Origin: Aureimonas endophytica
GTDB taxonomy: Bacteria > Pseudomonadota > Alphaproteobacteria > Rhizobiales > Rhizobiaceae
Assembly (NCBI RefSeq): GCF_014642635.1
Contig: NZ_BMIQ01000009.1
Location: forward strand, 124,001-188,000
Length of the DNA: 64,000 nucleotides
Direction: 5' to 3'
Positions 51,467-59,718 of the stretch are shown here, piece after piece. Both the position numbers and the translations under genes were made by a program. Within the stretch, counting starts at the first letter, position 1. Each line of letters opens with the position of its first letter. The notes below the pieces were generated by a model. That model made no database searches. It was not told the origin of the DNA and worked only from the letters and a program-made list of their open reading frames with translations.

Positions 51467-53100
51467 CGGCGGTTCCTCGTCCGGCTGAGGGCGAAGCCCT
51501 CCGCCAGCGCCACGAGAACGAGGCTCGCGGTGCCGAGGATGAGCGCGAGGCCGCTCGCGTCCATCGTCCGGTAGCTGCCCATGCGCTGGTAGAGGAGATA
51601 GGGAAGGGTGACGAAATTCTCGTTGCCGAACAGGGCGACGACGCCGAGATCGCCGAGCGACAGCGACAGAGCGAGCGCGAAGCCGAGCGCCAGGGGGCCG
51701 GCGAGCGCAGGTCCTTCCACGTGGCGCAGCCGCGACCAGCCGCGGAGCCCGAGATGGTCCGCCAGCCGGCGGTGGCGCGCCAGTGCCTCGGTGAGCGGCG
51801 GCCCGAGAAGGCGAAGGAGAAATGGCATCGCCATCACCGCGTTCGTCGTCACCACCAGGATGGGGGCGAGCGCGAAGGCGTCGGTCCAGCGGCGCAGGAG
51901 CAGGAACCAGCCGGCGCCGGTGACGATCGGCGGCACGACGAGGACGAGGCTGGCGGAGAGGTCGATGGCGGTGCCCCCGACCCGTCCGCTGCCGCGCCAG
52001 GCCTCGCGCGCGAAGAGGAGCGAAAGGGTGAAGACGAGGGCGAGGCAGGAGGCGGCGAAGCCGATGGCCGCGCTGGTGAGAAGCGCGTCGCGCACCGCCG
52101 CTTCGCCGAGAAGGCGGAGGAGGTCGGCGCCGAGGCCCCGCAGGACTACCACGACGAAGGGCGACAGCACGAAGGCGAGGCCGAGCGCGATCGCCGCCGC
52201 GTCGAGAAGGCGCAAGGCCCGGCCGCGCCGGTCGAAACGCCGGGCCGGCCGGCCGAGCGTGAAGGCGGCGTCGAGGCGCGGCCCGAGCCGCGTCGCGACG
52301 AGGAGGAAGAGGCCCGTCAGCACGATCTGCGCGAGCGCCAGGATCACCGCGCGGCCCGGATCGAAATCGGTGCGCAGCGCCTGATAGATCTCGACCTCCA
52401 GCGTCGTCGCGCCGGGACCCCCGCCGAGGACGAGGACGAGCGTGAAGCTGGTGACGCAGATCATGAAGGTGAGGCTCGCCGCGCCGGCGAGGCCCTCGCG
52501 CAGCGCCGGCATCTCGATCAGCCGGAAGGTGGTCGCCGCCGGCAGCGCCAGTTGCCCGGCGAGCCGCCAGCTTTCCGCCGGCACGGCGTCGAGCCGCGCA
52601 TAGAGCAGCCGCGTCGCCAGCGGCAGGTTGAAGAAGACATGGGCGAGGAGGATGCCCGGCAGGCCGTAGATGTCGAGGCGCGGCAGGCCGAGCGCCGCCA
52701 GCCCTTCCGAAACGAGGCCGGCCCGGCCCCAGAGCGCCAGGATGCCGAGCGCGCCGACCAGGACGGGCAGCGCCTGCGGCAGGAGAAAGAGGCGCAGCAC
52801 CAGTCCGCGGCCGGGAAAGCGCGTGCGGTGGAGCGCGAGCGCCAGCGGCACGGCGCCGGCGACCGAGAGAAGGGCGGACAGAGCCGCCTGTTCGAGCGTG
52901 AACAGGACGACGCCCCGCAGATAGGCATCGGTCGCGAGGAGGGTCGGGTCGCCCTCCGCCGCCTGCGTGAGGAGCGCGGCGAAGGGCAGGCCGAGAAACA
53001 GCCAGACGGCGAGCGCGGCGGCGAGGCCGCCGCCGAGCTTCCAGGCGCGATCCGGATCGGGAAAGGGACGGGGCGTCAGCGGCCGAGCGCCTTCAGCCAT
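51463..53100 (-). CDS. thiP: Thiamine ABC transporter permease ThiP
   Basis: A 545-residue permease with about 12 hydrophobic segments in two fused halves, each with a binding-protein-dependent permease loop (LPAATTFRLIEMPALREGLAGAAS near 180-203; GWSRLRHVEGPALAGPLALG near 450). It overlaps thiB by 25 bp and thiQ by four. The start MAEGARPLTPRPFPDPDRAWKLGGG precedes the first span. It forms the membrane channel for thiamine uptake. Confidence 0.93.
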   Translation of the reverse strand: MAEGARPLTPRPFPDPDRAWKLGGGLAAALAVWLFLGLPFAALLTQAAEGDPTLLATDAYLRGVVLFTLEQAALSALLSVAGAVPLALALHRTRFPGRGLVLRLFLLPQALPVLVGALGILALWGRAGLVSEGLAALGLPRLDIYGLPGILLAHVFFNLPLATRLLYARLDAVPAESWRLAGQLALPAATTFRLIEMPALREGLAGAASLTFMICVTSFTLVLVLGGGPGATTLEVEIYQALRTDFDPGRAVILALAQIVLTGLFLLVATRLGPRLDAAFTLGRPARRFDRRGRALRLLDAAAIALGLAFVLSPFVVVVLRGLGADLLRLLGEAAVRDALLTSAAIGFAASCLALVFTLSLLFAREAWRGSGRVGGTAIDLSASLVLVVPPIVTGAGWFLLLRRWTDAFALAPILVVTTNAVMAMPFLLRLLGPPLTEALARHRRLADHLGLRGWSRLRHVEGPALAGPLALGFALALSLSLGDLGVVALFGNENFVTLPYLLYQRMGSYRTMDASGLALILGTASLVLVALAEGFALSRTRNRR

Positions 53101-54098
53101 TCGTCCGTCCAGGCCTTGCGGTTGGCCGCCACCGCCTCGGCCGGCACGACGAGGGGCTTCGTCGGCTGGACCAGCTTGTCGAAGGCGGCGGGCAGCGGCG
53201 TCGCCGGCTTCGTCACCGGATAGGCCCAGTTGGTCGTCGGCAGGATGGCCTGCGCTTCCGGCGAGACGAGAAAGGCGAGAAAGGCCTTGGCGAGATCCGG
53301 CTGCCTGGAGGCGGCGAGGCGCGCCGCCAGCTCGACCTGGAGATACTGCCCTTCGGCGAAGCCGGCCGCCTGATAGCGCTCCGTCTTCTCCTCGATCATG
53401 TGATAGGCGGGCGAGGTCGTGTAGCTGAGGACCATCGGCGCCTCGCCGGTGGTGAAGAGATTGTAGGCCTCGCTCCAGCCGGGCGTGACGGTGAGGATGC
53501 GGGCGCTGAGCTTTTGCCATTTCTCGGCGGCCGCCTCGCCATAGACCGCCTTCATCCAGAGGAGAAAGCCGAGGCCGGGCGTCGAGTTGCGCGGGTCCTC
53601 GATGACGATCTTCTCGGCCGGATCGCCGTCGACGAGATCGTCGAGGCTCTTCGGCGGCGTCTTCATCTTCTCGGTGTCGTAGACGAAGGCGAGATAGCTG
53701 TAGTCGAAGGGCACGAAGGTCTCGTCCGCCCAGCCGCCGGGCACGTCGAGCCGGGCGAGATCGGCGCCGCTCGGGGCGAAGAAGCCGGTCGCCTTCATTT
53801 CCGGCACCATCTCGGCCGTCATGCCGAGCGCGACATCGGCCTTGGTCGTGCCGCCTTCGAGCTTCAGCCGGTTGAGGATGGCGACGCCGTCGCCGAGCCC
53901 GACCCATTTCAGGTCGCAGCCGCAGGTCTTCTCGAAGGCGACTTCGAGCTTCGGCCCCGGACCCCAGTCGGGCAGGAAGCTGTCATAGGTATAGACGGTG
54001 AGGACGGGCTTGTCCGCCGCGCCCGCCGGGGCGGCGGCGGTGAAGACGGCGGCGAGGCCGAGAAGGAGGGCGAGAGCCGAGCGACGCAAGACGGGCAC
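53076..54098 (-). CDS. thiB: Thiamine ABC transporter periplasmic binding protein ThiB
   Basis: A 340-residue periplasmic protein with a signal peptide (about 1-27, ending AGAA). The mature part starts DKPVLTVYTYDSFLPDWGPGP, the ThiB family start (VYTYDSF). It captures thiamine or thiamine phosphates for ThiPQ. The start is GTG. A TPP riboswitch lies just upstream, so uptake is turned off when thiamine diphosphate is abundant. Confidence 0.95.
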   Translation of the reverse strand: MPVLRRSALALLLGLAAVFTAAAPAGAADKPVLTVYTYDSFLPDWGPGPKLEVAFEKTCGCDLKWVGLGDGVAILNRLKLEGGTTKADVALGMTAEMVPEMKATGFFAPSGADLARLDVPGGWADETFVPFDYSYLAFVYDTEKMKTPPKSLDDLVDGDPAEKIVIEDPRNSTPGLGFLLWMKAVYGEAAAEKWQKLSARILTVTPGWSEAYNLFTTGEAPMVLSYTTSPAYHMIEEKTERYQAAGFAEGQYLQVELAARLAASRQPDLAKAFLAFLVSPEAQAILPTTNWAYPVTKPATPLPAAFDKLVQPTKPLVVPAEAVAANRKAWTDEWLKALGR

Positions 54099-54161
54099 CT
54101 TTCGCGAGGGGCGGCACGCCGCCGACGAAGGGATGCCGCCGCTCTAGAAATCCAGCCGCGG

Positions 54162-54252
54162 ATGCTCGCCATCCCTCCGCCGGTGCGAACCGGATCAGGT
54201 TCAGCGGGTTGGCGGAAGCCGCCTCTCAGCCCGAATGGGCACCCCGTGTGAG
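54162..54252 (-). promoter_or_regulatory. TPP (thi-box) riboswitch controlling thiBPQ
   Basis: Read on the minus strand, the region has the conserved thi-box parts in order: CGGGGTGCC, GGGCTGAGA, then CCGCTGAACCTGATCCGG and a final GGAGGGATGGCGA. These are the pyrimidine- and pyrophosphate-sensing helices of the TPP riboswitch. It ends about 65 bases before the thiB start codon. Confidence 0.96.
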
Positions 54253-54334
54253 CGGAGCGAAGGTTAGGCGAGCGGCGGCGCCGGCGCAAGCGCCCGGCTT
54301 TCGCTTTGCGTGTTTCGGCGCTATGGCGCCGCGC

Positions 54335-54979
54335 ATGAGCCGTTTCGTCATTCTCCTCGCCGGCCCCATCGCCCCGACCGAAGCCCTGCGCCGGGCCGTC
54401 GCCCGCTGCCGGGTCCTCGCCGCCGACCGGGGCATGACGCATGCGGAGCCGCTCGGCCTCGAACCGGAACTCTGGGTCGGCGATTTCGATTCGGCCTCGG
54501 CCGAGCTCGCGGCGCGCCATCCCGCCGTGCCCCGCGCCGCCTTCCCGCGCGACAAGGACATGACGGATGGCGAGATCGCCATCGAGGAGGCGCTCCGGCG
54601 CGGCGCCACCGACCTCCTGCTCGTCGGGGCGCTCGGCGGGCCGCGCACCGACCATGCCTTCGCCCATCTCGTGCTGGCGCTGCGCTATGCCGAGGCCGGG
54701 CATCGGGTGGCGCTCTTCGACGGACGCGAGCACGCGGTGCCGCTGCGGCCCGGCGAGACGCGGCTCGCGACGGTGCCCGGCGCCGCCTTCTCGATCCTGA
54801 AGTTCGGCGATCTCGAAGGCCTGTCGATCGCCGGCGCCCGCTGGCCGCTGAACGATGTCGCGCTGCCCTTCACGTCCATCCTCACCCAGTCGAACGAGGC
54901 GACCGGCGCGGAAGTCACCGTCACCCTGCGGCAGGGGCGGGCCATCCTCATCGCGCAGGCAAGCGCCGAGAAGGACTGA
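54335..54979 (+). CDS. thiN: Thiamine pyrophosphokinase
   Basis: A 214-residue kinase that makes thiamine diphosphate from thiamine and ATP. Family motifs are LAADRGMTHA, WVGDFDSAS near 48-56, FPRDKDMTDGEIAIEEAL near 71-88 and LVGALGGPRTDHAFAHL near 97-113. The start at 54335 gives MSRFVILLAGP; another ATG lies four codons earlier. It is divergent from the riboswitch-controlled thiBPQ uptake genes, so import and activation of thiamine are neighbours. Confidence 0.93.
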   Translation: MSRFVILLAGPIAPTEALRRAVARCRVLAADRGMTHAEPLGLEPELWVGDFDSASAELAARHPAVPRAAFPRDKDMTDGEIAIEEALRRGATDLLLVGALGGPRTDHAFAHLVLALRYAEAGHRVALFDGREHAVPLRPGETRLATVPGAAFSILKFGDLEGLSIAGARWPLNDVALPFTSILTQSNEATGAEVTVTLRQGRAILIAQASAEKD

Positions 54980-55045
54980 GAAAGCAGGCGTCCCCGGATT
55001 GGCTATTGGCGCGCACCGCCGCATCCGCTATTTCTGAAGGCCGGC

Positions 55046-55122
55046 GGTCCCGTAGCTCAGCAGGATAGAGCATCAGATTCCTAATCTGAGGGTCACTGGT
55101 TCGAATCCAGTCGGGATCACCA
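55046..55122 (+). tRNA. tRNA-Arg (anticodon CCT)
   Basis: A 77-base cloverleaf. The acceptor stem GGTCCCG pairs with CGGGATC (one G-T pair), the D-arm is GCTC/GAGC, and the anticodon stem TCAGA/TCTGA carries the loop TTCCTAA with anticodon CCT. The T-arm is ACTGG-TTCGAAT-CCAGT, and CCA is encoded. It reads AGG codons. No att-like duplication of its 3' end was seen nearby. Confidence 0.97.
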
Positions 55123-55408
55123 TCGGGCCCTTGGGCCGACAGGCGGGGCGCTCTCGTCGTTTCGGGCGAGAGCGGCGAACGAAGGACCGGGATCGGCGAC
55201 GCTCCGAGGCCCCTCCGGCATGAATCGCGCCGGTGGGGTTGTAATGTCGGATAATCAGCGTAGGTTACGGCCATCGATAGACGGCCGGATCATTTGGCCT
55301 CGCGCCCTATTGGGTGCTTGTTCATCTAATTTCCCCTCGACAGTCGGTCCGAACAGTGCGCAACTCCTGCGCTCTGTCACTCTATATTCGTGTCTAGAAA
55401 GGTCTCCC
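55123..55408 (+). other. Region between tRNA-Arg and the cold-shock gene
   Basis: These 286 bp hold no gene that I recognise. The part before the cold-shock gene is relatively AT-rich and probably contains its promoter and a long leader. TATATT at 55383-55388 is a possible -10 but its -35 is unclear. Confidence 0.4.
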
Positions 55409-55618
55409 ATGGCGACGGGAACCGTGAAGTGGTTCAACACGCAGAAGGGCTTCGGCTTCATCCAGCCGGATGACGGCGGCCCGGACGCCTTCGTGCATAT
55501 CAGCGCGGTCGAGCGGGCCGGTCTTACCAGCCTCTTCGAAGGCCAGAAGCTCAGCTACGAGCTGATCGCCGATCGCCGGACCGGCAAGCAGGCCGCCGGC
55601 AACATCCAGGCGCTCTGA
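55409..55618 (+). CDS. Cold-shock-domain protein
   Basis: A 69-residue CSD protein. RNP1 is KGFGFI in WFNTQKGFGFIQPD, RNP2 is DAFVHISA, and the start MATGTVKWFN is the family start. It binds single-stranded RNA and melts secondary structure. GAAAGG lies eight bases before the ATG. It precedes a small ORF and rpsU. Confidence 0.97.
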   Translation: MATGTVKWFNTQKGFGFIQPDDGGPDAFVHISAVERAGLTSLFEGQKLSYELIADRRTGKQAAGNIQAL

Positions 55619-55687
55619 AGCCGCGCGTTCCCGCCGGCGCCCGGCCAGGGCGACCGGCGCCTCGGGATGCCGGGATCGGGGACGAGG

Positions 55688-55707
55688 TCGCGCCGGTTCC
55701 GGCGCGA
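55688..55707. repeat. Nine-base inverted repeat downstream of the cold-shock gene
   Basis: TCGCGCCGG (55688-55696) and CCGGCGCGA (55699-55707) are perfect inverted copies with TT between. It forms a strong hairpin about 70 bases after the stop; with no T-run it is at best a possible terminator. Confidence 0.4.
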
Positions 55708-55871
55708 GAGGCCTGTCGCGGGGCGTCGCGATCATCGGCTTCTTCGAGGGCGGCGGGACGTGCCTTACGGCCACTCCGCCCTAGATGAAGGATCGATAGC
55801 AGCCTCTCTGCCGGGTTTCTCGTGCCACTGCGCGACTCCGTCACATTCCCGGCCGACCGAAAGCAGAACCG

Positions 55872-56099
55872 ATGGCAGAAGACAGCGACGCGCTGCAGGC
55901 GCGGGCGAATGGGGTGTTCCGTGTCGAATCGGACCGCCATGAGAAGGGTGCCGCCATGCGCCTGATCGCCGCCGAGGCCAAGGCGACCGAGGACAAGACC
56001 GCAAGGCTGCGCAAGCTCCGCGAGGAACGGGACGCGCTAGCGCCGCCGGTTCCCGCGAAGACCGCGCGGCCGGCCAGAAAGCAGGCGGCGCGCAAGTAG
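55872..56099 (+). CDS. Small basic protein, hypothetical
   Basis: A 75-residue ORF, MAEDSDALQARANGVFRVE at its start, with a predicted helical middle (EAKATEDKTARLRKLREERDAL) and a Lys/Arg/Ala/Pro-rich end (PAKTARPARKQAARK). The composition suggests a small nucleic-acid-binding protein; no family is recognised. It lies 48 bp before rpsU and 253 bp after the cold-shock gene on the same strand. Confidence 0.65.
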   Translation: MAEDSDALQARANGVFRVESDRHEKGAAMRLIAAEAKATEDKTARLRKLREERDALAPPVPAKTARPARKQAARK

Positions 56100-56147
56100 C
56101 CCGCCGACCACGATCGAATCGATAAGTCAGCCCGAGAAGGAGACGGC

Positions 56148-56405
56148 ATGAAGGTGGACGTTCGCGACAACAATGTGGAGCAGGCGCTGCGGGCTCTGAA
56201 GCGCAAGCTCCAGCGCGAGGGCGTCTTCCGGGAAATGCGGGCGCGCCGCGCCTATGAGAAGCCGTCGGAAAAGCGGGTGCGCGAGAAGCAGGAAGCCGTT
56301 CGCCGCGCGCGCAAGGCGCTCCGCAAGCAGGCGCAGCGCGAGGGTCTCCTGCCGATGCCGAAGCGCGCGGAGCCGAAGGGCGCCCGCCCGGCCCGCGCGT
56401 CCTGA
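56148..56405 (+). CDS. rpsU: 30S ribosomal protein S21
   Basis: An 85-residue ribosomal protein, [27 protein letters not shown] at its start, with the S21 core [15 protein letters not shown] (motifs in split form). It is longer than the ~70-residue norm because of a basic C-terminal extension ([15 protein letters not shown]). S21 helps 16S rRNA pair with mRNA at initiation. It lies near the cold-shock gene, a pairing seen in alphaproteobacteria. Confidence 0.95.
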   Translation: MKVDVRDNNVEQALRALKRKLQREGVFREMRARRAYEKPSEKRVREKQEAVRRARKALRKQAQREGLLPMPKRAEPKGARPARAS

Positions 56406-56413
56406 CGGCCATC

Positions 56414-56439
56414 GCGGAACGGGGCCGGCCCTGTTCCGC
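56414..56439 (+). terminator. Hairpin terminator candidate after rpsU
   Basis: An 11-bp stem (56414-56424 with 56429-56439, one G-T pair) closes on a four-base CCGG loop, nine bases after the rpsU stop. It lacks a T-run, so termination may need another factor. Confidence 0.55.
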
Positions 56440-56510
56440 ACCGTCTCATTCCTCGCCGGCGGCGCGGTTCGTCGCGCCGCTTGTCAGCTTTCGCCGGGCG
56501 GGATGCCGGC

Positions 56511-56666
56511 TCAGTATTTCTTCAGCGCCGCGATCGGATCGTCGGTCTTCGCCTTATTCGCGTTCGACTTCGAATAGGTGATGCCGTCGGAAGAGTTTCC
56601 GTTCGTCTGGCAGGCGGCGAGCGCGCCGGCCGAAACAATCGCAAGTAGAAACAGCAGGCGGCGCAT
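56511..56666 (-). CDS. Small lipoprotein, hypothetical
   Basis: A 51-residue predicted lipoprotein. MRRLLFLLAIVSAGALAAC gives a lipobox LAAC with the acylated Cys at 19, leaving a mature part of only ~33 residues rich in Asn, Ser and Lys. GAGGAGA lies upstream at normal spacing. I recognise no family. It would sit in the outer or inner membrane facing the periplasm. Confidence 0.78.
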   Translation of the reverse strand: MRRLLFLLAIVSAGALAACQTNGNSSDGITYSKSNANKAKTDDPIAALKKY

Positions 56667-56943
56667 CGATCGTCTCCTCGGTGGTGGTCCAAGACATAGC
56701 GGCTTCCGGTTACCGACTGCTTGAGCGCGCCGCCCCGCGACCGTGAACCGGCGAAACAATAAGGCCGGCCGCGATTTCCTCCCGTTCTTCCGCAAGGTCG
56801 CATCGTGACATCCCGCCGCGATCGGCTAAGCTCGCGAAGCGGGTCGGCCCAAACGGCCCGCGATTGTCATCCGACTGGTTGGGGAGGCCGGGTTGGACGC
56901 GCCTGAGGATTCCGGACCGCCCGTCGCCGCGGAGGGGGCGGGC
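56667..56943. other. Divergent region between the lipoprotein and aminopropyltransferase genes
   Basis: These 277 bp should contain promoters in both directions. GGAGGGG lies before the ATG at 56944. No convincing -35/-10 pair or repeat was found. Confidence 0.35.
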
Positions 56944-57846
56944 ATGATGGCGGATAGGACCGAGACGGGACGCTCGTCCGATGCCGATGCGCTGGTCGAC
57001 TATGTCGACGAGGCGGAGGGACACTGGTTTCGCGGTTGCCGGCCGGTCGTCACGCAGCAGACGGCCTACCAGAAGGTCGAGATCGTCGATGTCGCCGATT
57101 ACGGCCGCATGCTTTTTCTCGACGGCGCGCTGCAATCGACCGAGGACGACGAATATATCTATCACGAGGCGCTGATGCAGCCGGCGTTGGTGGCGCTCTC
57201 CGCGCCGCGCCGGGTGCTGATCATCGGCGGCGGCGAGGGGGCCTCGGCGCGCGAGGCGCTGCGCCATCCGAGCGTCGAGCGGGTCGTCATGGTCGATCTC
57301 GATCCCGAGGTCGTGGCGCTCTGCCGCCGGCATCTGCCGACCTGGCACCAGGGCGCCTTCGACGATCCGCGCTTCGAACTGGTGATCGGCGACGGCGCCG
57401 GCTTCGTCGCCGGCTGCGAGGAGACCTTCGATCTCGCCGTGGTCGATGTCGTCGATTCCTTCACGGACGGCCCGGCGGAAGCGCTCTATACGACGGAATT
57501 CTATCGCGCGCTGCGCGGCCGGCTCACGGCGCAGGGCATGCTCGTCGTCCAGGGCATGGAATGCAGCGCCAACGAGTTCGAGGACCATCGCCGCCTGCGC
57601 GCGGCGCTCGCGCCGGTCTTCCGCCATGCGCGCAGCTACACCACCTTCGTGCCGAGCTTCTGGAGCGAATGGGGCTTCGTGATCGCGACCGACGGGGCCG
57701 ATCCCGCCGAGGCGAGCGCCGCCGCGATCGACGCCGAGCTGCGCCGGCGCTGTCTCGCCGACAAGCTCGAATTCTACGACGGCACGAGCCACCAGCGCAT
57801 GTTCCATCTCGGCAAGGACCTTCGCCGCGCGCTGAGCTTGCCATGA
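56944..57846 (+). CDS. Spermidine-synthase-fold aminopropyltransferase-like protein
   Basis: A 300-residue protein of the polyamine aminopropyltransferase family. The N-terminal beta domain carries MLFLDGALQSTEDDEYIYHEAL (about 55-76), matching the substrate-binding LDGxxQ and DExxYHE blocks. The cofactor-binding motif is IIGGGEGASARE near 93-104. The usual DSTDPxGP catalytic stretch reads DSFTDGPAEALYT here, so activity may differ. The ATG at 56944 has GGAGGGG upstream; a TTG start 17 codons earlier is less likely. It overlaps the ABC exporter by four bases, implying joint function. Confidence 0.85.
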   Translation: MMADRTETGRSSDADALVDYVDEAEGHWFRGCRPVVTQQTAYQKVEIVDVADYGRMLFLDGALQSTEDDEYIYHEALMQPALVALSAPRRVLIIGGGEGASAREALRHPSVERVVMVDLDPEVVALCRRHLPTWHQGAFDDPRFELVIGDGAGFVAGCEETFDLAVVDVVDSFTDGPAEALYTTEFYRALRGRLTAQGMLVVQGMECSANEFEDHRRLRAALAPVFRHARSYTTFVPSFWSEWGFVIATDGADPAEASAAAIDAELRRRCLADKLEFYDGTSHQRMFHLGKDLRRALSLP

Positions 57847-59627
57847 TGCCGGCGGAGCGGGCGGAGGACGCGCCGGTCCGGCTTCTCGTCCGCGCCTTCG
57901 CTCCGGCTTGGCGCGACATGACGGGCTTCGCGCTCCTTCTCCTCGCCGTCTGGGCCTGCGAGCTCGTCCTGCCGCTTCTGCTCGGGCGGACGGTCGACGC
58001 GGCGGTGGCGAAGACCGGCCTGCCGAGGCTCGCCGAATATGGCGCCGTCATGCTCGGCGTGATCGTCACGCTCTACTGGACCCATCGCCTCTATCTGCGG
58101 CGCGAGGCGGAGCTCGTGGCGGCAGCCACCTTTCGGCTGCGCCATATCCTCTATGCGCGCCTGATCGCCCAGCCGCTCGCCTTCTTTCAGAAGGCGAAGG
58201 GCGGCGAGATCGGCCATCGCATCATGAACGACGCTGAGGTGCTGGACAAACACGCGATCTATCTGATCGCCGACGTGCCCTTCGCCGCGATGACGGTGCT
58301 CGGCGTCCTCGCCGTCATGGCCGTCACCCATCTCTGGCTCGCCGGCACGGTTCTCGCCGTGCTCCTGGCGGCGACGCTGAGCTCGCAGGCGATCGGGCGC
58401 CCGCTCGCCGGGCTGGAAAAGACGGCCAATGCCGCCCATGCCCGGCTCGGCGGCCGGTTGCAGCAGCTTCTCGGCGGCATGCGCACGGTGAAGGCCTTCG
58501 GCCGGGAGCAGCGCGAGATCGCCGGTCTCGACGCCGCCGCGCGGGACCTCCAGCAGGCGGAGATCGAGGCCGGGCGGATCGGCGCCCGCCTGGAACCGGC
58601 TCTGGAGATCATCCATCTCCTCGGCCTCGTCATCGTCGTCTGGCTCGGCGCCTATCTCGTCTCGCGCGACGAGCTGACGCCTGGCCAGCTCGTCGCCTTC
58701 GTCGCCTATATGGAGCTTCTGTCCGAGCCCTTCGCGCTGGCGGGACGCTATTATCGGCAGTTCCAGCAATGCCGAGGCACGATGCGCCGGATCTCGGACC
58801 TTCTCGCGACGCTGCCGCCCTTGGCGCCGCGCCGGGGCGGCGCCCGCGACGGACCGCTATCCGTCGAGCTCAGCAACGTCTCCTTCTCCTATCCCGGCGC
58901 CGGCCGTCCGGCGCTCCGGGACGTGTCGATCGAGGCTCGGCCGGGCGAGGTGGTGGCGCTGGTCGGCCCGAACGGCGCCGGCAAGTCGACGCTTCTCGAC
59001 CTTCTCGCCGGTTTCGCCGCGCCGGAGGCGGGCACGATCCTCGCCGGCGATCTGCCGCTCGGCGCCTGGGACGAAGCGGCGCTGCGCGGCGCCGTCTCGG
59101 TGATGAGCCAGGACGTCTTCCTGTTCCATGCCTCGCTCGCCGAGAATATCCGCTACGGCGCGCCGGAGGCAGGCGAGGCGGAGATCGCCGCCGCCGCCGC
59201 GCAGGCCGGGCTCGACCCGCTGCTCGCCCGCCTGCCGGAGGGCCTCGCCGCCATCGTCGGCGATCGCGGCGCGAAGCTCTCCGGCGGCGAGCGCCAGCGC
59301 GTCGCCCTGGCGCGGCTGCTCCTGGCGCCGGGCCGGATCGTCCTTCTCGACGAGCCGACCTCGGCGGTGGACGGCGCGGCGCTCGACGACGTCAACCGGG
59401 CGATCGCCGAACTCGGCCCCTCGCGCACCATCGTCGTCGTCGCCCATCGCGCCGAGACGGTGGCGCTGGCCGATCGCGTCGTCATCCTCGGCGAGGGGGC
59501 GGTGATCGCCTCGGGGCCGAGGGCCGAGCTCGTGGCGCATCCGCTGTTCCGCCGGCTCTTCGAGACCGAGCGCGCCGCCCGCAAGGGACCGGCGCGCCGG
59601 GCGGGCACCGGAACCGAAGGCGAATAG
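57843..59627 (+). CDS. ABC exporter half-transporter (membrane plus ATPase)
   Basis: A 594-residue fused exporter. The N-terminal region (about 20-300) has six hydrophobic spans of the ABC type 1 exporter fold. The ATPase domain follows (about 338-575): Walker A GPNGAGKST near 375-383, signature LSGGERQRVAL near 478-488 and Walker B IVLLDEPTSAVD. It should act as a homodimer in the inner membrane. ATGA overlap with the aminopropyltransferase-like gene shows translational coupling, so it may export that enzyme's product. The substrate is unknown. Confidence 0.9.
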   Translation: MMPAERAEDAPVRLLVRAFAPAWRDMTGFALLLLAVWACELVLPLLLGRTVDAAVAKTGLPRLAEYGAVMLGVIVTLYWTHRLYLRREAELVAAATFRLRHILYARLIAQPLAFFQKAKGGEIGHRIMNDAEVLDKHAIYLIADVPFAAMTVLGVLAVMAVTHLWLAGTVLAVLLAATLSSQAIGRPLAGLEKTANAAHARLGGRLQQLLGGMRTVKAFGREQREIAGLDAAARDLQQAEIEAGRIGARLEPALEIIHLLGLVIVVWLGAYLVSRDELTPGQLVAFVAYMELLSEPFALAGRYYRQFQQCRGTMRRISDLLATLPPLAPRRGGARDGPLSVELSNVSFSYPGAGRPALRDVSIEARPGEVVALVGPNGAGKSTLLDLLAGFAAPEAGTILAGDLPLGAWDEAALRGAVSVMSQDVFLFHASLAENIRYGAPEAGEAEIAAAAAQAGLDPLLARLPEGLAAIVGDRGAKLSGGERQRVALARLLLAPGRIVLLDEPTSAVDGAALDDVNRAIAELGPSRTIVVVAHRAETVALADRVVILGEGAVIASGPRAELVAHPLFRRLFETERAARKGPARRAGTGTEGE

Positions 59628-59718
59628 CGGCCTTCCGCCCCGGTCGCCGGAGCTTCGGCCCCTTGCCTCCGCCGCCCGATCGGCCTCTAGGAGGAAGGGC
59701 GAAGGCAGAGGCGGCGCG

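Noticed and set aside
52967-53223. Plus-strand frames opposite thiP and thiB
   Set aside because: Antisense shadows of the transporter genes, with Arg/Ser-rich chance sequence.
55046-55122. tRNA-Arg as an integration site for a mobile element
   Set aside because: No integrase gene and no repeat of the tRNA 3' end were seen in the window.
56893-56943. TTG start for the aminopropyltransferase-like gene, 17 codons earlier
   Set aside because: No ribosome binding site there, while GGAGGGG sits correctly before the ATG at 56944, and the extra residues are Pro/Glu/Ala-rich.
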